Assembly: GCA_015068525.1 (NCBI GenBank)
Contig: SVKJ01000004.1
Coordinates: forward strand, 56,881 to 120,880
Reading direction: 5' to 3'
Length of the DNA: 64,000 bases
Source of the DNA: Oscillospiraceae bacterium
GTDB lineage: Bacteria; Bacillota; Clostridia; UMGS1840; HGM11507
The notes under the pieces were generated by a model. It was not told where the DNA came from and made no database searches. It saw only the letters and a program-made list of their open reading frames with translations. How positions within the stretch are numbered: the stretch's first letter is position 1; every line of letters begins with the position of its first letter. The translations under genes and the position numbers were made by a program. Positions 16,275 to 24,799 of this stretch are shown here, one piece after another.

Positions 16275-17417
16275 TTAAAGTAAAATTTTATCCGTATATG
16301 GATTTTTTTCTTTACTTAAAATATGATAAATATAAGATGCTTTTAAATCAGTATTTAATATTTCATATTTTTTATACATATCTTTTGTCGGATTTGTAAA
16401 GACAGGTATATCGCTTTTTTTCTTTATTTTTGATAAAATTTCCTGCCCCTTTTCATTAAAAGCAAGGACTCTTGCAAACTGTGGTTTTATCTCTCTTTCA
16501 GATTTATCTATATCAAGTAAAATATTATATAATATCCTTTTTATTCTGGTATAGGTATATCGTTTTGACTTAACACCCATTGCAATATCTTTTATTCCGA
16601 ACTCTCTTAGTGCCGTTTTTATAATAAGGTTTTCTATTCCCTCATTAACATCGGCATATTTAAGTAAGTCCTCAGGTTTTTTTATTCTTAATAAGTATGT
16701 TATAATATCATCTATTGATTCTTCAAACACAGGTTTTTCTTCTTTTATTAAATTGTAAGAAAGTTCAGGAATATATTCTTTGATATCCTCATCATTTTTC
16801 AGCATTTCTCTTATACCTGTTGCAGATGCAAAGTTTTCTTTTATCTTACTTTCATTATATCCAACATTTTTTCTTTTAACAGTATATGGAACGATTTTGG
16901 AATCAAGGCGTTTTAATGCTTTTATATAATTTATCGCAAGAATATTATTTGGCTTTTCCAGAACATTTTTATCTTTATCTGAAAACTCTTCACTTATAGC
17001 AGAAAAAACCGGTATACCTTGCTTTTGATTCTCTTTTATTTTTTCTATTGTGGTTGGCTCTAAAAGGCAGTCTGCAATTCTTGAAAGTGATGAAATTTCC
17101 CCTTCTTCCGAGCCAAAAGAGATACAGTCTAAAACATTAAGGCTGTCAAGTATTGACACCCCTGCAAAAGAAAAATATTCTGAAGAAGAAAGTGCATAAG
17201 GAACTGACAGTTCAAGCACTAAATCCACTCCTCCAAGAACCGCACTTTTTGCTCTTATAAACTTATTATAAAGTGCCGTCTCTCCGCGCATAACAAAGTT
17301 ACCGCTCATTACTGCAACAGTACAGTCACAACCAGTATTTTTCTTTGTTTCTTCGATTTGATATAAATGCCCGTTATGAAACGGATTATATTCCGAAACT
17401 ATCCCTGCAACTTTCAT
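16275..17417 (-). CDS. tmcAL: tRNA(Met) cytidine acetate ligase TmcAL
   Basis: TmcAL (formerly YlbM) forms N4-acetylcytidine at position 34 of elongator tRNA(Met), using acetate and ATP through an acetyl-adenylate. The 380-residue protein has the nucleotidyltransferase signature NPFHNGHLYQ (11-20, with the HxGH pair His14 and His17), VMSGNFVMRGE, the LVLELSVPYALSSS stretch, ISFGSEEGE and a C-terminal helical domain (RIKRILYNILLDI). It is encoded about 80 bases upstream of pta and ackA, which produce its substrate acetate; this neighbourhood is common in Clostridia. Confidence 0.94.
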   Translation of the reverse strand: MKVAGIVSEYNPFHNGHLYQIEETKKNTGCDCTVAVMSGNFVMRGETALYNKFIRAKSAVLGGVDLVLELSVPYALSSSEYFSFAGVSILDSLNVLDCISFGSEEGEISSLSRIADCLLEPTTIEKIKENQKQGIPVFSAISEEFSDKDKNVLEKPNNILAINYIKALKRLDSKIVPYTVKRKNVGYNESKIKENFASATGIREMLKNDEDIKEYIPELSYNLIKEEKPVFEESIDDIITYLLRIKKPEDLLKYADVNEGIENLIIKTALREFGIKDIAMGVKSKRYTYTRIKRILYNILLDIDKSEREIKPQFARVLAFNEKGQEILSKIKKKSDIPVFTNPTKDMYKKYEILNTDLKASYIYHILSKEKNPYTDKILL

Positions 17418-17436
17418 AAAATTTTCCCCCGTTTTT

Positions 17437-18507
17437 TTAAAAATGAGGCACTTCTACCCACTCATTTGTTTCTGCTGATTTATAAATACTTAAAATCAAG
17501 TCAACGGCACGTCTTGCATCAGTTGCCGGTGCAATAAGTTCTTCTCCTTTTAATATCCCGTCAATAAAATTTGATACAACACGGTTATGTGCATTCATAT
17601 CAATATCTTCGGGTTTATCTCCAAATATTTCAACTTTATCAGAAAGTTGAATTTCTTCTACTTTAAGTTCATCTTCCGACATACTTTTATAAAGCATTGT
17701 TTTGCCATCTGCAAAAACAATAGTTCCTTTTTCACATTCTATTCTTATACGGTCACATTCGGAATTGGTTTCGGGAAAATATGAAAGAACTGTCGCCATT
17801 AAAGTTCCGTGTGCTCCATTATCAAATTCTATGAGTGCATTGACAGTATCTTCCCCTGTCATTTTTCTTCCCATAATATCGGAAACACCTAAAACTCGTT
17901 TTGCATTTCCACAAAGATACACAAGTGCATCTACGCCATGGCTTCCCTGATTTATAAGACAACCGCCTCCGTTTATATCTTTATCTCCTCTCCAGTACGA
18001 ATTGGCATAATAAGAATGACTTCTGTAACCTCTGTACTGAAATTCTACTATTCTCATTTTACCAAGTTCGCCTGAATCAAGTATTTTTTTAGCATTAACA
18101 ATTCCCGATTGTGTTCTGTTCGGGAATACACAACCTAAGAGTTTATTATTCATATTTGCCGCTTCAATCATTTTGGTCATTTTTTCTATTTTTACATCAA
18201 GAGGTTTTTCACATAAAACATCAATTCCTGCATTAAGAAAATCTATAGCACATTCTGAGTGATATGAACTTGGCGTTGCTATAATTGCCATATCAACATT
18301 TCCCTTATTTATTACATCTTTATAGTCATTTGTAAGATAAGGAATATTATACTTTTCTTTAAAAGACTCACCTTTTTTATAATCTTTGCCGCACACTACC
18401 CAGCTAAGTTCTGCTCTGCCATCTTCTATGACTGCCTGAGCATGAGAATGCCCTATCATACCACAACCGATAAGCGCAACTTTGAGTTTTTTATTTTCCA
18501 CTTTCAA
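17437..18507 (-). CDS. Gfo/Idh/MocA family NAD(P)-dependent oxidoreductase
   Basis: A 356-residue sugar or cyclitol dehydrogenase. The Rossmann motif is GCGMIGHSHA near residues 14-23, the family EKPLDVK motif follows, and the C-terminal beta-sheet domain carries GGGCLINQGSHGVDAL, with the His expected at the active site. There is no signal peptide. It lies 11 bases downstream of the AraC gene and 19 bases before tmcAL, so the regulator probably controls it. The natural substrate cannot be read from the sequence. Confidence 0.88.
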   Translation of the reverse strand: MKVENKKLKVALIGCGMIGHSHAQAVIEDGRAELSWVVCGKDYKKGESFKEKYNIPYLTNDYKDVINKGNVDMAIIATPSSYHSECAIDFLNAGIDVLCEKPLDVKIEKMTKMIEAANMNNKLLGCVFPNRTQSGIVNAKKILDSGELGKMRIVEFQYRGYRSHSYYANSYWRGDKDINGGGCLINQGSHGVDALVYLCGNAKRVLGVSDIMGRKMTGEDTVNALIEFDNGAHGTLMATVLSYFPETNSECDRIRIECEKGTIVFADGKTMLYKSMSEDELKVEEIQLSDKVEIFGDKPEDIDMNAHNRVVSNFIDGILKGEELIAPATDARRAVDLILSIYKSAETNEWVEVPHF

Positions 18508-18518
18508 ATCCCCTTTTC

Positions 18519-19319
18519 TTATATTTTTGTTATTCGTTTCAATTCATTTTCATACTCTTTAGGTGCACAATTAAACTCCTCAAAAAAGCATCTGTAAAAT
18601 GTTCTTGCAGAATTAAATCCACTTTCAAGCGCACAATACATAATTGTATTTTTCCCCTCATGCATAAGCATTACGGCGTTTTTCAGCCTAACCATTGTAA
18701 TATACCGATTCAATCCTATACCAAAACAATTTTTGAAATAACGCGAAATATAACTCTTATTATATCCTAAATCTGCCGATATGGAAGAAAGGCTTATATT
18801 TTTATTAAAATTATCATTTATATACATAAGAATTTTTGCTGATAAATCTACATCGACAGTATTACTCGCATCCTCAAAATTAAGATTATCCATAATTATA
18901 CCAAGAATAATATGTATGAGTCCCTTTTTCTTAATTGGATTAATCCCTTTCTCATTGAGAAGTTTTACATATTTTTTTATTTCAAGCACCGTTTTTTCAT
19001 CACAAATATACGGACAATGCGTTCTTTTGTTTTTATAAAGCGAAACGAATTCTTCACACATATTCGTGGGAATAATAAGAACACTCGATTTAGAACTTTT
19101 AATGGTCTTATATGTATGAGCATCAAAACTTAAAGCAACGGACATCTGGTTTTTAGTAAGAAGTTTTTTCTGATTATTTATAAAAACCTCCATTTCGCCA
19201 TCATCAACAAAATAAAGTTCAACAGGTGAATGAAAACCAAAAAAACCTGTTCCGTTCGTATATTCCTTATAAAAAATGTCGTTTTCTTTTTCTCTTTCAA
19301 TATAAAATCTCGGTTTCAT
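18519..19319 (-). CDS. AraC family transcriptional regulator
   Basis: A 266-residue regulator with an N-terminal cupin-type sensing half (LYFVDDGEMEVFINNQKKLL) and a C-terminal pair of helix-turn-helix motifs: SLSSISADLGYNKSYISRYF and IMYCALESGFNSARTFYRCF, ending in the usual APKEYENE. Such proteins sense sugars or small metabolites. It is transcribed divergently from the YitT gene, with an inverted repeat between them, and heads an operon with the Gfo/Idh oxidoreductase. Confidence 0.93.
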   Translation of the reverse strand: MKPRFYIEREKENDIFYKEYTNGTGFFGFHSPVELYFVDDGEMEVFINNQKKLLTKNQMSVALSFDAHTYKTIKSSKSSVLIIPTNMCEEFVSLYKNKRTHCPYICDEKTVLEIKKYVKLLNEKGINPIKKKGLIHIILGIIMDNLNFEDASNTVDVDLSAKILMYINDNFNKNISLSSISADLGYNKSYISRYFKNCFGIGLNRYITMVRLKNAVMLMHEGKNTIMYCALESGFNSARTFYRCFFEEFNCAPKEYENELKRITKI

Positions 19320-19336
19320 AATTACCTCATGTCAAT

Positions 19337-19396
19337 ATTTGGCAATATATTTTTATTATTTGGCAAGATTTTGCCATAATTTTACGATATTATAAT
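19337..19396 (+). promoter_or_regulatory. Probable operator and promoter between araC-type gene and yitT
   Basis: ATTTGGCAA occurs as a direct repeat at 19337-19345 and 19358-19366 region, and TGGCAA (19361-19366) forms an inverted repeat with TTGCCA (19371-19376). A perfect TATAAT at 19391-19396 faces the YitT gene, but its -35 region is poor and overlaps the palindrome. That is typical of a promoter needing an activator, here plausibly the adjacent AraC protein. Confidence 0.5.
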
Positions 19397-19432
19397 TGTA
19401 CAATATCTTTTATGAAAAGGCAAGAGGAATGT

Positions 19433-20308
19433 ATGTTTATGAAAAGGAAATTTTTCACCGACTATTTATACGCCGCTTTAGGTACTTTTATACTTGCATT
19501 TGCAATAAGTTTCTTTCATGCCCCTTTTAATATTTCAACAGGTGGCGTAAGTGGTATTGCTATAACAATGGAGGCTCTTTTTAAAGTCCCAAAATCCATT
19601 TCTACTCTAATTATTAATCTTGTTTTGTTTGGTTTTGGTTTTAAAACACTTAAAAAGTCTGCAATATTAAAAACTGTTGTCGGAATTTTTATGCTGTCAG
19701 GATTTCTTGCAATAACAGACTTTTTAACCGTTTACTTACATAACATAGGCATAAATTTCGGTGATGATATTATTATTTCCACTATTTTTGGCGGTGTTCT
19801 TGTAGGTGCAGGCGTTGGCCTTACTGTTCTTGTTGATGCATCAACCGGAGGTTCTGATTTTGCGGCAATTATGCTCCACAAACTTATTCCACATATCGGT
19901 GTTGCTTCATTTATTCTCTTTATAGATACTACAATTATTATATCTTCAGGACTTGCTCTATCTGACATTTCGCTTATGTTTTATTCAGCACTTTCCCTTT
20001 ATATAAGTACTAAAGTTACTGATTTTATTTTAATTCGGGGAAATTTTGCAAAATCTGTATATATTATTTCTAAAAAATCCGATGAAATCGCCTCTGAGGT
20101 TATGGATAAAATGGAACGTGGAGTTACAGGTATATACAGTAAGGGGTTCTATTATAATAAAGATTCTACGATGCTTATGTGTATCGTAAGAAGTAAAGAA
20201 GTTCCGTCATTACTAAGAATGATTAAAAAATATGATAAAACAGCATTTACAATAATCTCCGATGTGAGAGAAGTTCATGGAGAAGGTTTTTTAGAAACTG
20301 ATAACTGA
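19433..20308 (+). CDS. YitT family membrane protein (DUF161/DUF2179)
   Basis: A 291-residue protein with five or six transmembrane helices (first two at about residues 8-30 and 48-66), the ISTGGVSGIAITMEAL motif of the family, VDASTGGSDFAAIML, and a C-terminal cytosolic DUF2179 domain (GVTGIYSKGFYYNKDSTML, TIISDVREVHGEGF). The exact transport or sensing role of YitT proteins is not established. The ATG at 19433 has GAGGA just upstream; the earlier ATG at 19412 has no ribosome site. The next gene starts 49 bases later on the same strand. Confidence 0.9.
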   Translation: MFMKRKFFTDYLYAALGTFILAFAISFFHAPFNISTGGVSGIAITMEALFKVPKSISTLIINLVLFGFGFKTLKKSAILKTVVGIFMLSGFLAITDFLTVYLHNIGINFGDDIIISTIFGGVLVGAGVGLTVLVDASTGGSDFAAIMLHKLIPHIGVASFILFIDTTIIISSGLALSDISLMFYSALSLYISTKVTDFILIRGNFAKSVYIISKKSDEIASEVMDKMERGVTGIYSKGFYYNKDSTMLMCIVRSKEVPSLLRMIKKYDKTAFTIISDVREVHGEGFLETDN

Positions 20309-20357
20309 CAATAAATATAATATAATCTATAATATAAACAAGAAGGAGAAAAAAACT

Positions 20358-21536
20358 ATGATTTACGGTATTTTAAAAGATATTAAAGAGGGTGAATTTC
20401 GTGTAATTTCAACACCTTCCGAAGTAAAGACGATTGTTGCGGCAGGCCACAAAGTTCTTGCTGAACACGATTGCGGTAAATTGGCAGGATTTCCTGACGA
20501 AAAGTATATTGAAGCAGGTGCCGAAATTGTTATGACAAAAGAGGAAATATGGGCAAGATGCGATATGGTCGCAAAAGTAAAAGAATTTACGCCTGTTGAA
20601 TATCCTCTTATGCGTGAAAATCAGATAATTCTTGGATGTATTCACCCTGCAGGACATCCTGAAGAAGTTGATGCACTTCTTAAGAGTAAATGCATAGCAT
20701 TCACTGCAGAAGATGCTCATAGATTTGGTTCACCTAACTGCGAAGCAGCAGGTAAACAGGGTGCACTTTTCGGACTTGAGTCAATGCTTACAATTAACGG
20801 AGGAAAAGGTAAATATGTAGGTGGATTTGCAGGTGCTCCAAGAATGAACGTTCTTATTTTAGGATGCGGAGTTGTTGGAAAAAGCGCTCTTGAAGTTCTT
20901 TTTGCGCTTGGTGCAAACTGTACAGTTATGGATATAAATGTAGGTATTTTAAGAACTCTTCTTAGCCAGTACAAAGGACAGATTAACACAATGCTATGTA
21001 ATAAGGAAACAATTGCATCGGTTCTTCCTCAGACTGATATGGTGCTAAACTGTGTTAAATGGCCTAAAGAAAGAAAAGACTTTTTAATTGATAAGCAAAT
21101 GCTTAAACTTATGGAGCCGGGCAGTGTTCTTGTTGATATTTCAAACGATGATCCGGGTGCAATCGAATCAAGCCATGAAACACATCACGATGATCCCCGA
21201 TATGTTGTTAATGGTGTAGTTCACTACTGTGTGTCAAATATTCCAGGTGCAGTTGCGAATACTACATCAGTTGCGTATGCTTCAGAAATGCTTCCGATGA
21301 TTATGAGCATTTTAAATGACGGTGTTGAAAAATGCTGTATTAAAGACGGATTTTACAGAAGAAGTCTTACAACATATAAAGGTTACCTTACACACGAAGA
21401 AACAAGTGCTATGCAAAATAAACCTTGGATAAAACCTGAAGATATTTTAGGTATAGCAGATAAAAAACTTGATTTTGCACCACCTGCTACCGTTACACGT
21501 TCGGAAAATTTTTATAAAGAAGTTTATCTGGGATAG
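20358..21536 (+). CDS. Alanine dehydrogenase-like protein (AlaDH/PNT family)
   Basis: A 392-residue enzyme related to NAD-dependent alanine dehydrogenase, which interconverts L-alanine and pyruvate plus ammonia. Counterparts of the catalytic residues are visible: Arg in EFRVISTP, Lys in MVAKVKEFTP, His in CIHPAGHPEE and Asp in VDISNDDPGAIES. The Rossmann motif is LILGCGVVGKSALE. Sequence around the active site departs from classical Ald (IHPAGH rather than YLHLA, extra His and Asp in ETHHDDPRY), so a related amino-acid dehydrogenase is possible. AAGGAG precedes the ATG. A strong terminator follows. Confidence 0.8.
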   Translation: MIYGILKDIKEGEFRVISTPSEVKTIVAAGHKVLAEHDCGKLAGFPDEKYIEAGAEIVMTKEEIWARCDMVAKVKEFTPVEYPLMRENQIILGCIHPAGHPEEVDALLKSKCIAFTAEDAHRFGSPNCEAAGKQGALFGLESMLTINGGKGKYVGGFAGAPRMNVLILGCGVVGKSALEVLFALGANCTVMDINVGILRTLLSQYKGQINTMLCNKETIASVLPQTDMVLNCVKWPKERKDFLIDKQMLKLMEPGSVLVDISNDDPGAIESSHETHHDDPRYVVNGVVHYCVSNIPGAVANTTSVAYASEMLPMIMSILNDGVEKCCIKDGFYRRSLTTYKGYLTHEETSAMQNKPWIKPEDILGIADKKLDFAPPATVTRSENFYKEVYLG

Positions 21537-21567
21537 ATTTAAAAAACTTAAAATCAACTTATGAAAT

Positions 21568-21612
21568 GGGATGGCTCTTTAAACACTTTTAATGTTTAAA
21601 GAGCCATCCTAT
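21568..21612. terminator. Bidirectional terminator
   Basis: A perfect 16-bp stem (21569-21584 with 21594-21609, core GGATGGCTCTTTAAAC) with a short loop, placed between convergent genes and flanked by AT-rich tracts on both sides. It should end both the alanine-dehydrogenase-like gene and the minus-strand lipoprotein gene. Confidence 0.85.
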
Positions 21613-21620
21613 TTTAAAAA

Positions 21621-22061
21621 TTATTCACTCCACACAATATCTCCAATTTCATACTCGCCCGGTTTAGCAAATCCGTTATAAATTTTGCTACCATCTGATG
21701 AAACAAAAAAATCACCGATATATGACATATGATCATTATTAACAAGCCAGGATACTCGTACTATATAATACTCTCTATTTCCTTTTTTTACTGCATCTGA
21801 AACACCATAAGAAAACAAGTTTCCGGTTTTCTCATCTTTTTTTCCTAAAACGTTATAGCACAGTTCTTCTGCTTTTTTGGTTGTTATCCCGCTAACACTG
21901 TCTATCGGTATCTGAACAAAGTCTGTTTGCTCAATAATTTCAGATTCCTTTTTAGATTCATCGTTTATAATTTCTTCATTTTTTAAAAACCGGGTAAAAC
22001 AAATACACCCTGCTATAACCAAAACTAAGATACCGACTATAAAAATTCTTTTTTTATTCAT
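21621..22061 (-). CDS. Small putative lipoprotein of unknown function
   Basis: A 146-residue protein with a basic start (MNKKR), a hydrophobic stretch and a possible lipobox VIAGC ending at Cys19; a plain membrane anchor is the alternative. The exported part is acidic at first and then has a compact domain (TTKKAEELCYNVLG, REYYIVRVSWLVNNDHMSYIGDFFVSSDG, IYNGF) resembling small PepSY/DUF-type folds that bind peptides, though I cannot assign it. GGAG lies upstream of the ATG. It stands alone, ending at the shared terminator. Confidence 0.65.
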   Translation of the reverse strand: MNKKRIFIVGILVLVIAGCICFTRFLKNEEIINDESKKESEIIEQTDFVQIPIDSVSGITTKKAEELCYNVLGKKDEKTGNLFSYGVSDAVKKGNREYYIVRVSWLVNNDHMSYIGDFFVSSDGSKIYNGFAKPGEYEIGDIVWSE

Positions 22062-22105
22062 TTAAGTCTCCTTTTACTTCCCGCCGAAATATATAATTAT
22101 TATAT

Positions 22106-22129
22106 AAAGACTGTATAAACTAGATGCCA
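22106..22129. repeat. 24-bp dispersed repeat, copy 2
   Basis: Identical to 12679-12702. It lies between the lipoprotein gene and the GNAT gene. The rest of that 130-bp gap shows nothing clear. Confidence 0.6.
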
Positions 22130-22190
22130 ATGTTTTTTTGTGGTACATCATAATCAAGTCTAGGTTTAAAAATTATAGACAGATTTAAGC

Positions 22191-22682
22191 CTATAAAACT
22201 CGATAATAAGGACAAATATCTTCAAAACACCCATCTTTCATACGAAATCCTTTTGGGATTGTTCCTAATTGAGTGAATCCGAGACGCTCATATAAATGTC
22301 TCGCGTGTTTATTTGTCGCAACAACTGCATTGAATTGTAAAATAGAAAAACCGCGTTTTCGTCCCTGCTCAATACAATCTAACACTAATTTTTCACCTAT
22401 ATGTAATCCTCTGCTTTGCGATCTAACTGCATAGCTTGCATTACAAATATGACCGCATCTGCCAATATTGTTTGGATGCAAAATATAAAGTCCGTATATT
22501 ATCTCCGTTTCGACATCTACCGCAACGCCTGTATAAGTTTGCGCTGCAAAAAAACTTGCTCCGCTTTCAAAGTTCAGGAATTCTTCTTGCGGAAATGCAT
22601 TACCTTCCTCAACAATTTCATTCCAAATTTGTATCATTTCAATTAGATCTGTTTCTTCGTATTTACGCATTAATATTTTCAT
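22191..22682 (-). CDS. GNAT family N-acetyltransferase
   Basis: A 163-residue acetyltransferase. The acetyl-CoA binding region is SQSRGLHIGEKLVLDCIEQG (V-x-x-x-x-R/Q-x-x-G/A pattern), preceded by the beta-strand YAVRSQ, and the C-terminal ATNKHARHLYERLGF motif is typical of the family. The acceptor is unknown. No operon partner is evident; the upstream gap is filled by repeats. Confidence 0.87.
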   Translation of the reverse strand: MKILMRKYEETDLIEMIQIWNEIVEEGNAFPQEEFLNFESGASFFAAQTYTGVAVDVETEIIYGLYILHPNNIGRCGHICNASYAVRSQSRGLHIGEKLVLDCIEQGRKRGFSILQFNAVVATNKHARHLYERLGFTQLGTIPKGFRMKDGCFEDICPYYRVL

Positions 22683-23040
22683 TTTTTTGCCTCACAAATT
22701 ATTATTTATCATTTCGACTTTTTTTGACAATCTTACTAAAATCAGTGTACGATTTAGATGCCAAACTTTCTGGCGATATACTCGCTCTCGCCCGTGCGAT
22801 ATATTTTCACTCTGTTCAAATACGATATAATCTCATTACATTCGATTGCGATATGATATAAGAACCTCACAAAATATTACGAAATCAAAGATTCCTATAT
22901 TTTGGAGAACCTTGTTACTTCGTAATAAATTCCTTTATCTCGTCCCGAAGGGACATATCGCATTACGAAGCAATATATCGCACCGCAAGGTATATCGCGA
23001 ATTCGGTCAGGAATTTATATCGCTGATTTCATCTTCGATG
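22683..23040. repeat. ATATCG hairpin chains flanking palindromic core C2
   Basis: Left of the core (about 22769-22860) small inverted repeats are joined by CGATAT; right of it (about 22935-23030) stem-loops such as TCCCGAAGGGA and ACCGCAAGGT are joined by ATATCG, the reverse complement. The whole is mirror-symmetric around the core. The open frame at 22846-23052 is a repeat translation without a ribosome site. Confidence 0.7.
22861..22913. repeat. Palindromic core element C, copy 2
   Basis: Reverse complement of 11533-11585 with about ten substitutions. Begins AGAACCTCACAAAATATTAC and ends ATATTTTGGAGAACCTT. Both copies sit in the centre or at the edge of hairpin chains. Confidence 0.75.
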
Positions 23041-23086
23041 AGATCATTATAATATAAACTTTTAAAAAAATCAACTCTCTAAATCG

Positions 23087-23115
23087 TTGACAATCCCTTT
23101 GAAATGTGGTATTCT
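23087..23115 (+). promoter_or_regulatory. Sigma-A promoter of gltX-glnS
   Basis: TTGACA (23087-23092), 17-base spacer, TATTCT (23110-23115). The leader is short, about 28 bases, leaving no room for a T-box. Confidence 0.75.
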
Positions 23116-23149
23116 AAAAGATATTAAAAAAGTTTGGAAGTGTTAAAAA

Positions 23150-24799
23150 ATGGATTATAAAGAACTTTCGGAATTACTATTTCCTGACATTACTCTTACG
23201 ATGGAAGATTATGAGAAAAAATATCCTGAAAGGAATTTAAAGGAAGGTGCAAAAGTTACAAGAATTGCGCCGAGTCCTACAGGATTTATGCATCTTGGAA
23301 ATTTATTCGGAGCAATTACGGATGAAAGACTTGCTCACCTGTCCGACGGAGTATTTTATTTAAGAATAGAAGATACTGACCTTAAAAGACAAGTTGAGGG
23401 CGGTGTTGAAACTATAATAAAAGTATTTGACCAGTTCGGTCTTAAATTTGATGAAGGTGTTACCTTAGACGGAGAAAAAGGCGATTACGGACCTTACCGT
23501 CAAAGGCAAAGAGAAAAAATCTATAAAACTTATGCAAAGCATCTTGTAAAAGAAGGTCTTGCTTACCCTTGTTTTTGTACCGAAGAAGAACTTTCTGATA
23601 TGAGAAGTAAGCAGGAAGCAAATAAGGAGAATTTTGGATATTACGGGAAATATGCTAAGTACAGAGATTTCCCGATAGATGAAGCTGCAAAAAAAATAAA
23701 AGACGGTGTTCCTTACGTTTTAAGATTTAAATCTTTTGGCAATCCTGAAAACAAAATTAAGCATACCGACCTTATAAAAGGGCTTATCGAAATGCCTGAA
23801 AACGACCAGGATATTGTTTTACTTAAATCTGACGGAATTCCTACCTACCATTTTGCTCATGTTATTGACGACCATCTTATGAGGACAAGCGTTGTCGTAA
23901 GAGGCGAAGAATGGCTTGCAACACTTCCTATTCACATACAGTTATTTGACACGTTAGGATTCAAAAAACCTAAATACGCTCACACTGCACAGCTTATGAA
24001 GATGGACGGAGAAAGCAAAAGAAAACTTTCAAAGAGAAAGGACCCTGAACTTGCCCTTTCCTACTATAGCGAAGTCGGTTATCCTGTTCCATCGGTTATT
24101 GAATATCTTTTAACACTTCTTAACTCCAATTTTGAAGAATGGAGAATTGCAAACCCTAAGGAAGATTACAATAAGTTTAATTTTACAACTAAGAAAATGA
24201 GTGTTTCAGGCTCACTTTTTGATATTGACAAATTAAGAGATGTAAGTAAAAATGTTGTAGCAGTTATGAACGCTAAAGAAGTTTATGATTATGTAACAAA
24301 ATGGGCAAAAGAATATGATAAAGAATTTTTTGAACTTTTAAATCGTGACGCAAAATACGCTACTGATATATTTGCAATCGGAAGAGGTGGTAAAAAACCT
24401 CGTAAAGATATTGCTGTCTGGAGCGAAGTTAAAGATTATATGGGATTTTTCTATGATGAATTATTTGATGAAAAATACGATTATCCTGAAAATCTTAACA
24501 AAGAAGATATATTGTCAATACTTAATTGCTACGTATCCTCTTATCAGGAAAGAGAAGATATGAACGATTGGTTTAATGATATTTGTGAAGTTGGTGCAAA
24601 ATTCGGTTTTGCAAAAACCACAAAAGATTACAAAGAAAACCCTGATTTATATAAAGGCAATCCTGGAGATGTAAGTCAGGTTATAAGAGTTGCAATTACA
24701 GGCAGACAAAACTCTCCTGACCTTTATACTGTGATGAATATATTAGGAAAAGACAGAGTTATTAAAAGACTTGAAAAAGCAATTAAGGGGGTAAAATAA
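23150..24799 (+). CDS. gltX: Glutamate--tRNA ligase
   Basis: A class I aminoacyl-tRNA synthetase that charges tRNA with glutamate. The HIGH-type motif is PSPTGFMHLGN (41-51) and the KMSKS-type motif is KRKLSKRKD (residues 290-298). YLRIEDTDLKRQVEGG and the helical anticodon-binding C-terminus (residues 360-549) follow. Length 549 is somewhat long, and HLGN and KLSKR are the variants usual in bacterial GluRS. GGAAG lies upstream of the ATG. The stop overlaps the glnS start by one base (TAATG), so the two synthetases are translationally coupled. Confidence 0.96.
   Translation: MDYKELSELLFPDITLTMEDYEKKYPERNLKEGAKVTRIAPSPTGFMHLGNLFGAITDERLAHLSDGVFYLRIEDTDLKRQVEGGVETIIKVFDQFGLKFDEGVTLDGEKGDYGPYRQRQREKIYKTYAKHLVKEGLAYPCFCTEEELSDMRSKQEANKENFGYYGKYAKYRDFPIDEAAKKIKDGVPYVLRFKSFGNPENKIKHTDLIKGLIEMPENDQDIVLLKSDGIPTYHFAHVIDDHLMRTSVVVRGEEWLATLPIHIQLFDTLGFKKPKYAHTAQLMKMDGESKRKLSKRKDPELALSYYSEVGYPVPSVIEYLLTLLNSNFEEWRIANPKEDYNKFNFTTKKMSVSGSLFDIDKLRDVSKNVVAVMNAKEVYDYVTKWAKEYDKEFFELLNRDAKYATDIFAIGRGGKKPRKDIAVWSEVKDYMGFFYDELFDEKYDYPENLNKEDILSILNCYVSSYQEREDMNDWFNDICEVGAKFGFAKTTKDYKENPDLYKGNPGDVSQVIRVAITGRQNSPDLYTVMNILGKDRVIKRLEKAIKGVK

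Noticed and set aside
23087..23150. T-box leader before gltX
   Set aside because: The transcript leader is under 30 bases; no specifier hairpin or antiterminator fits.
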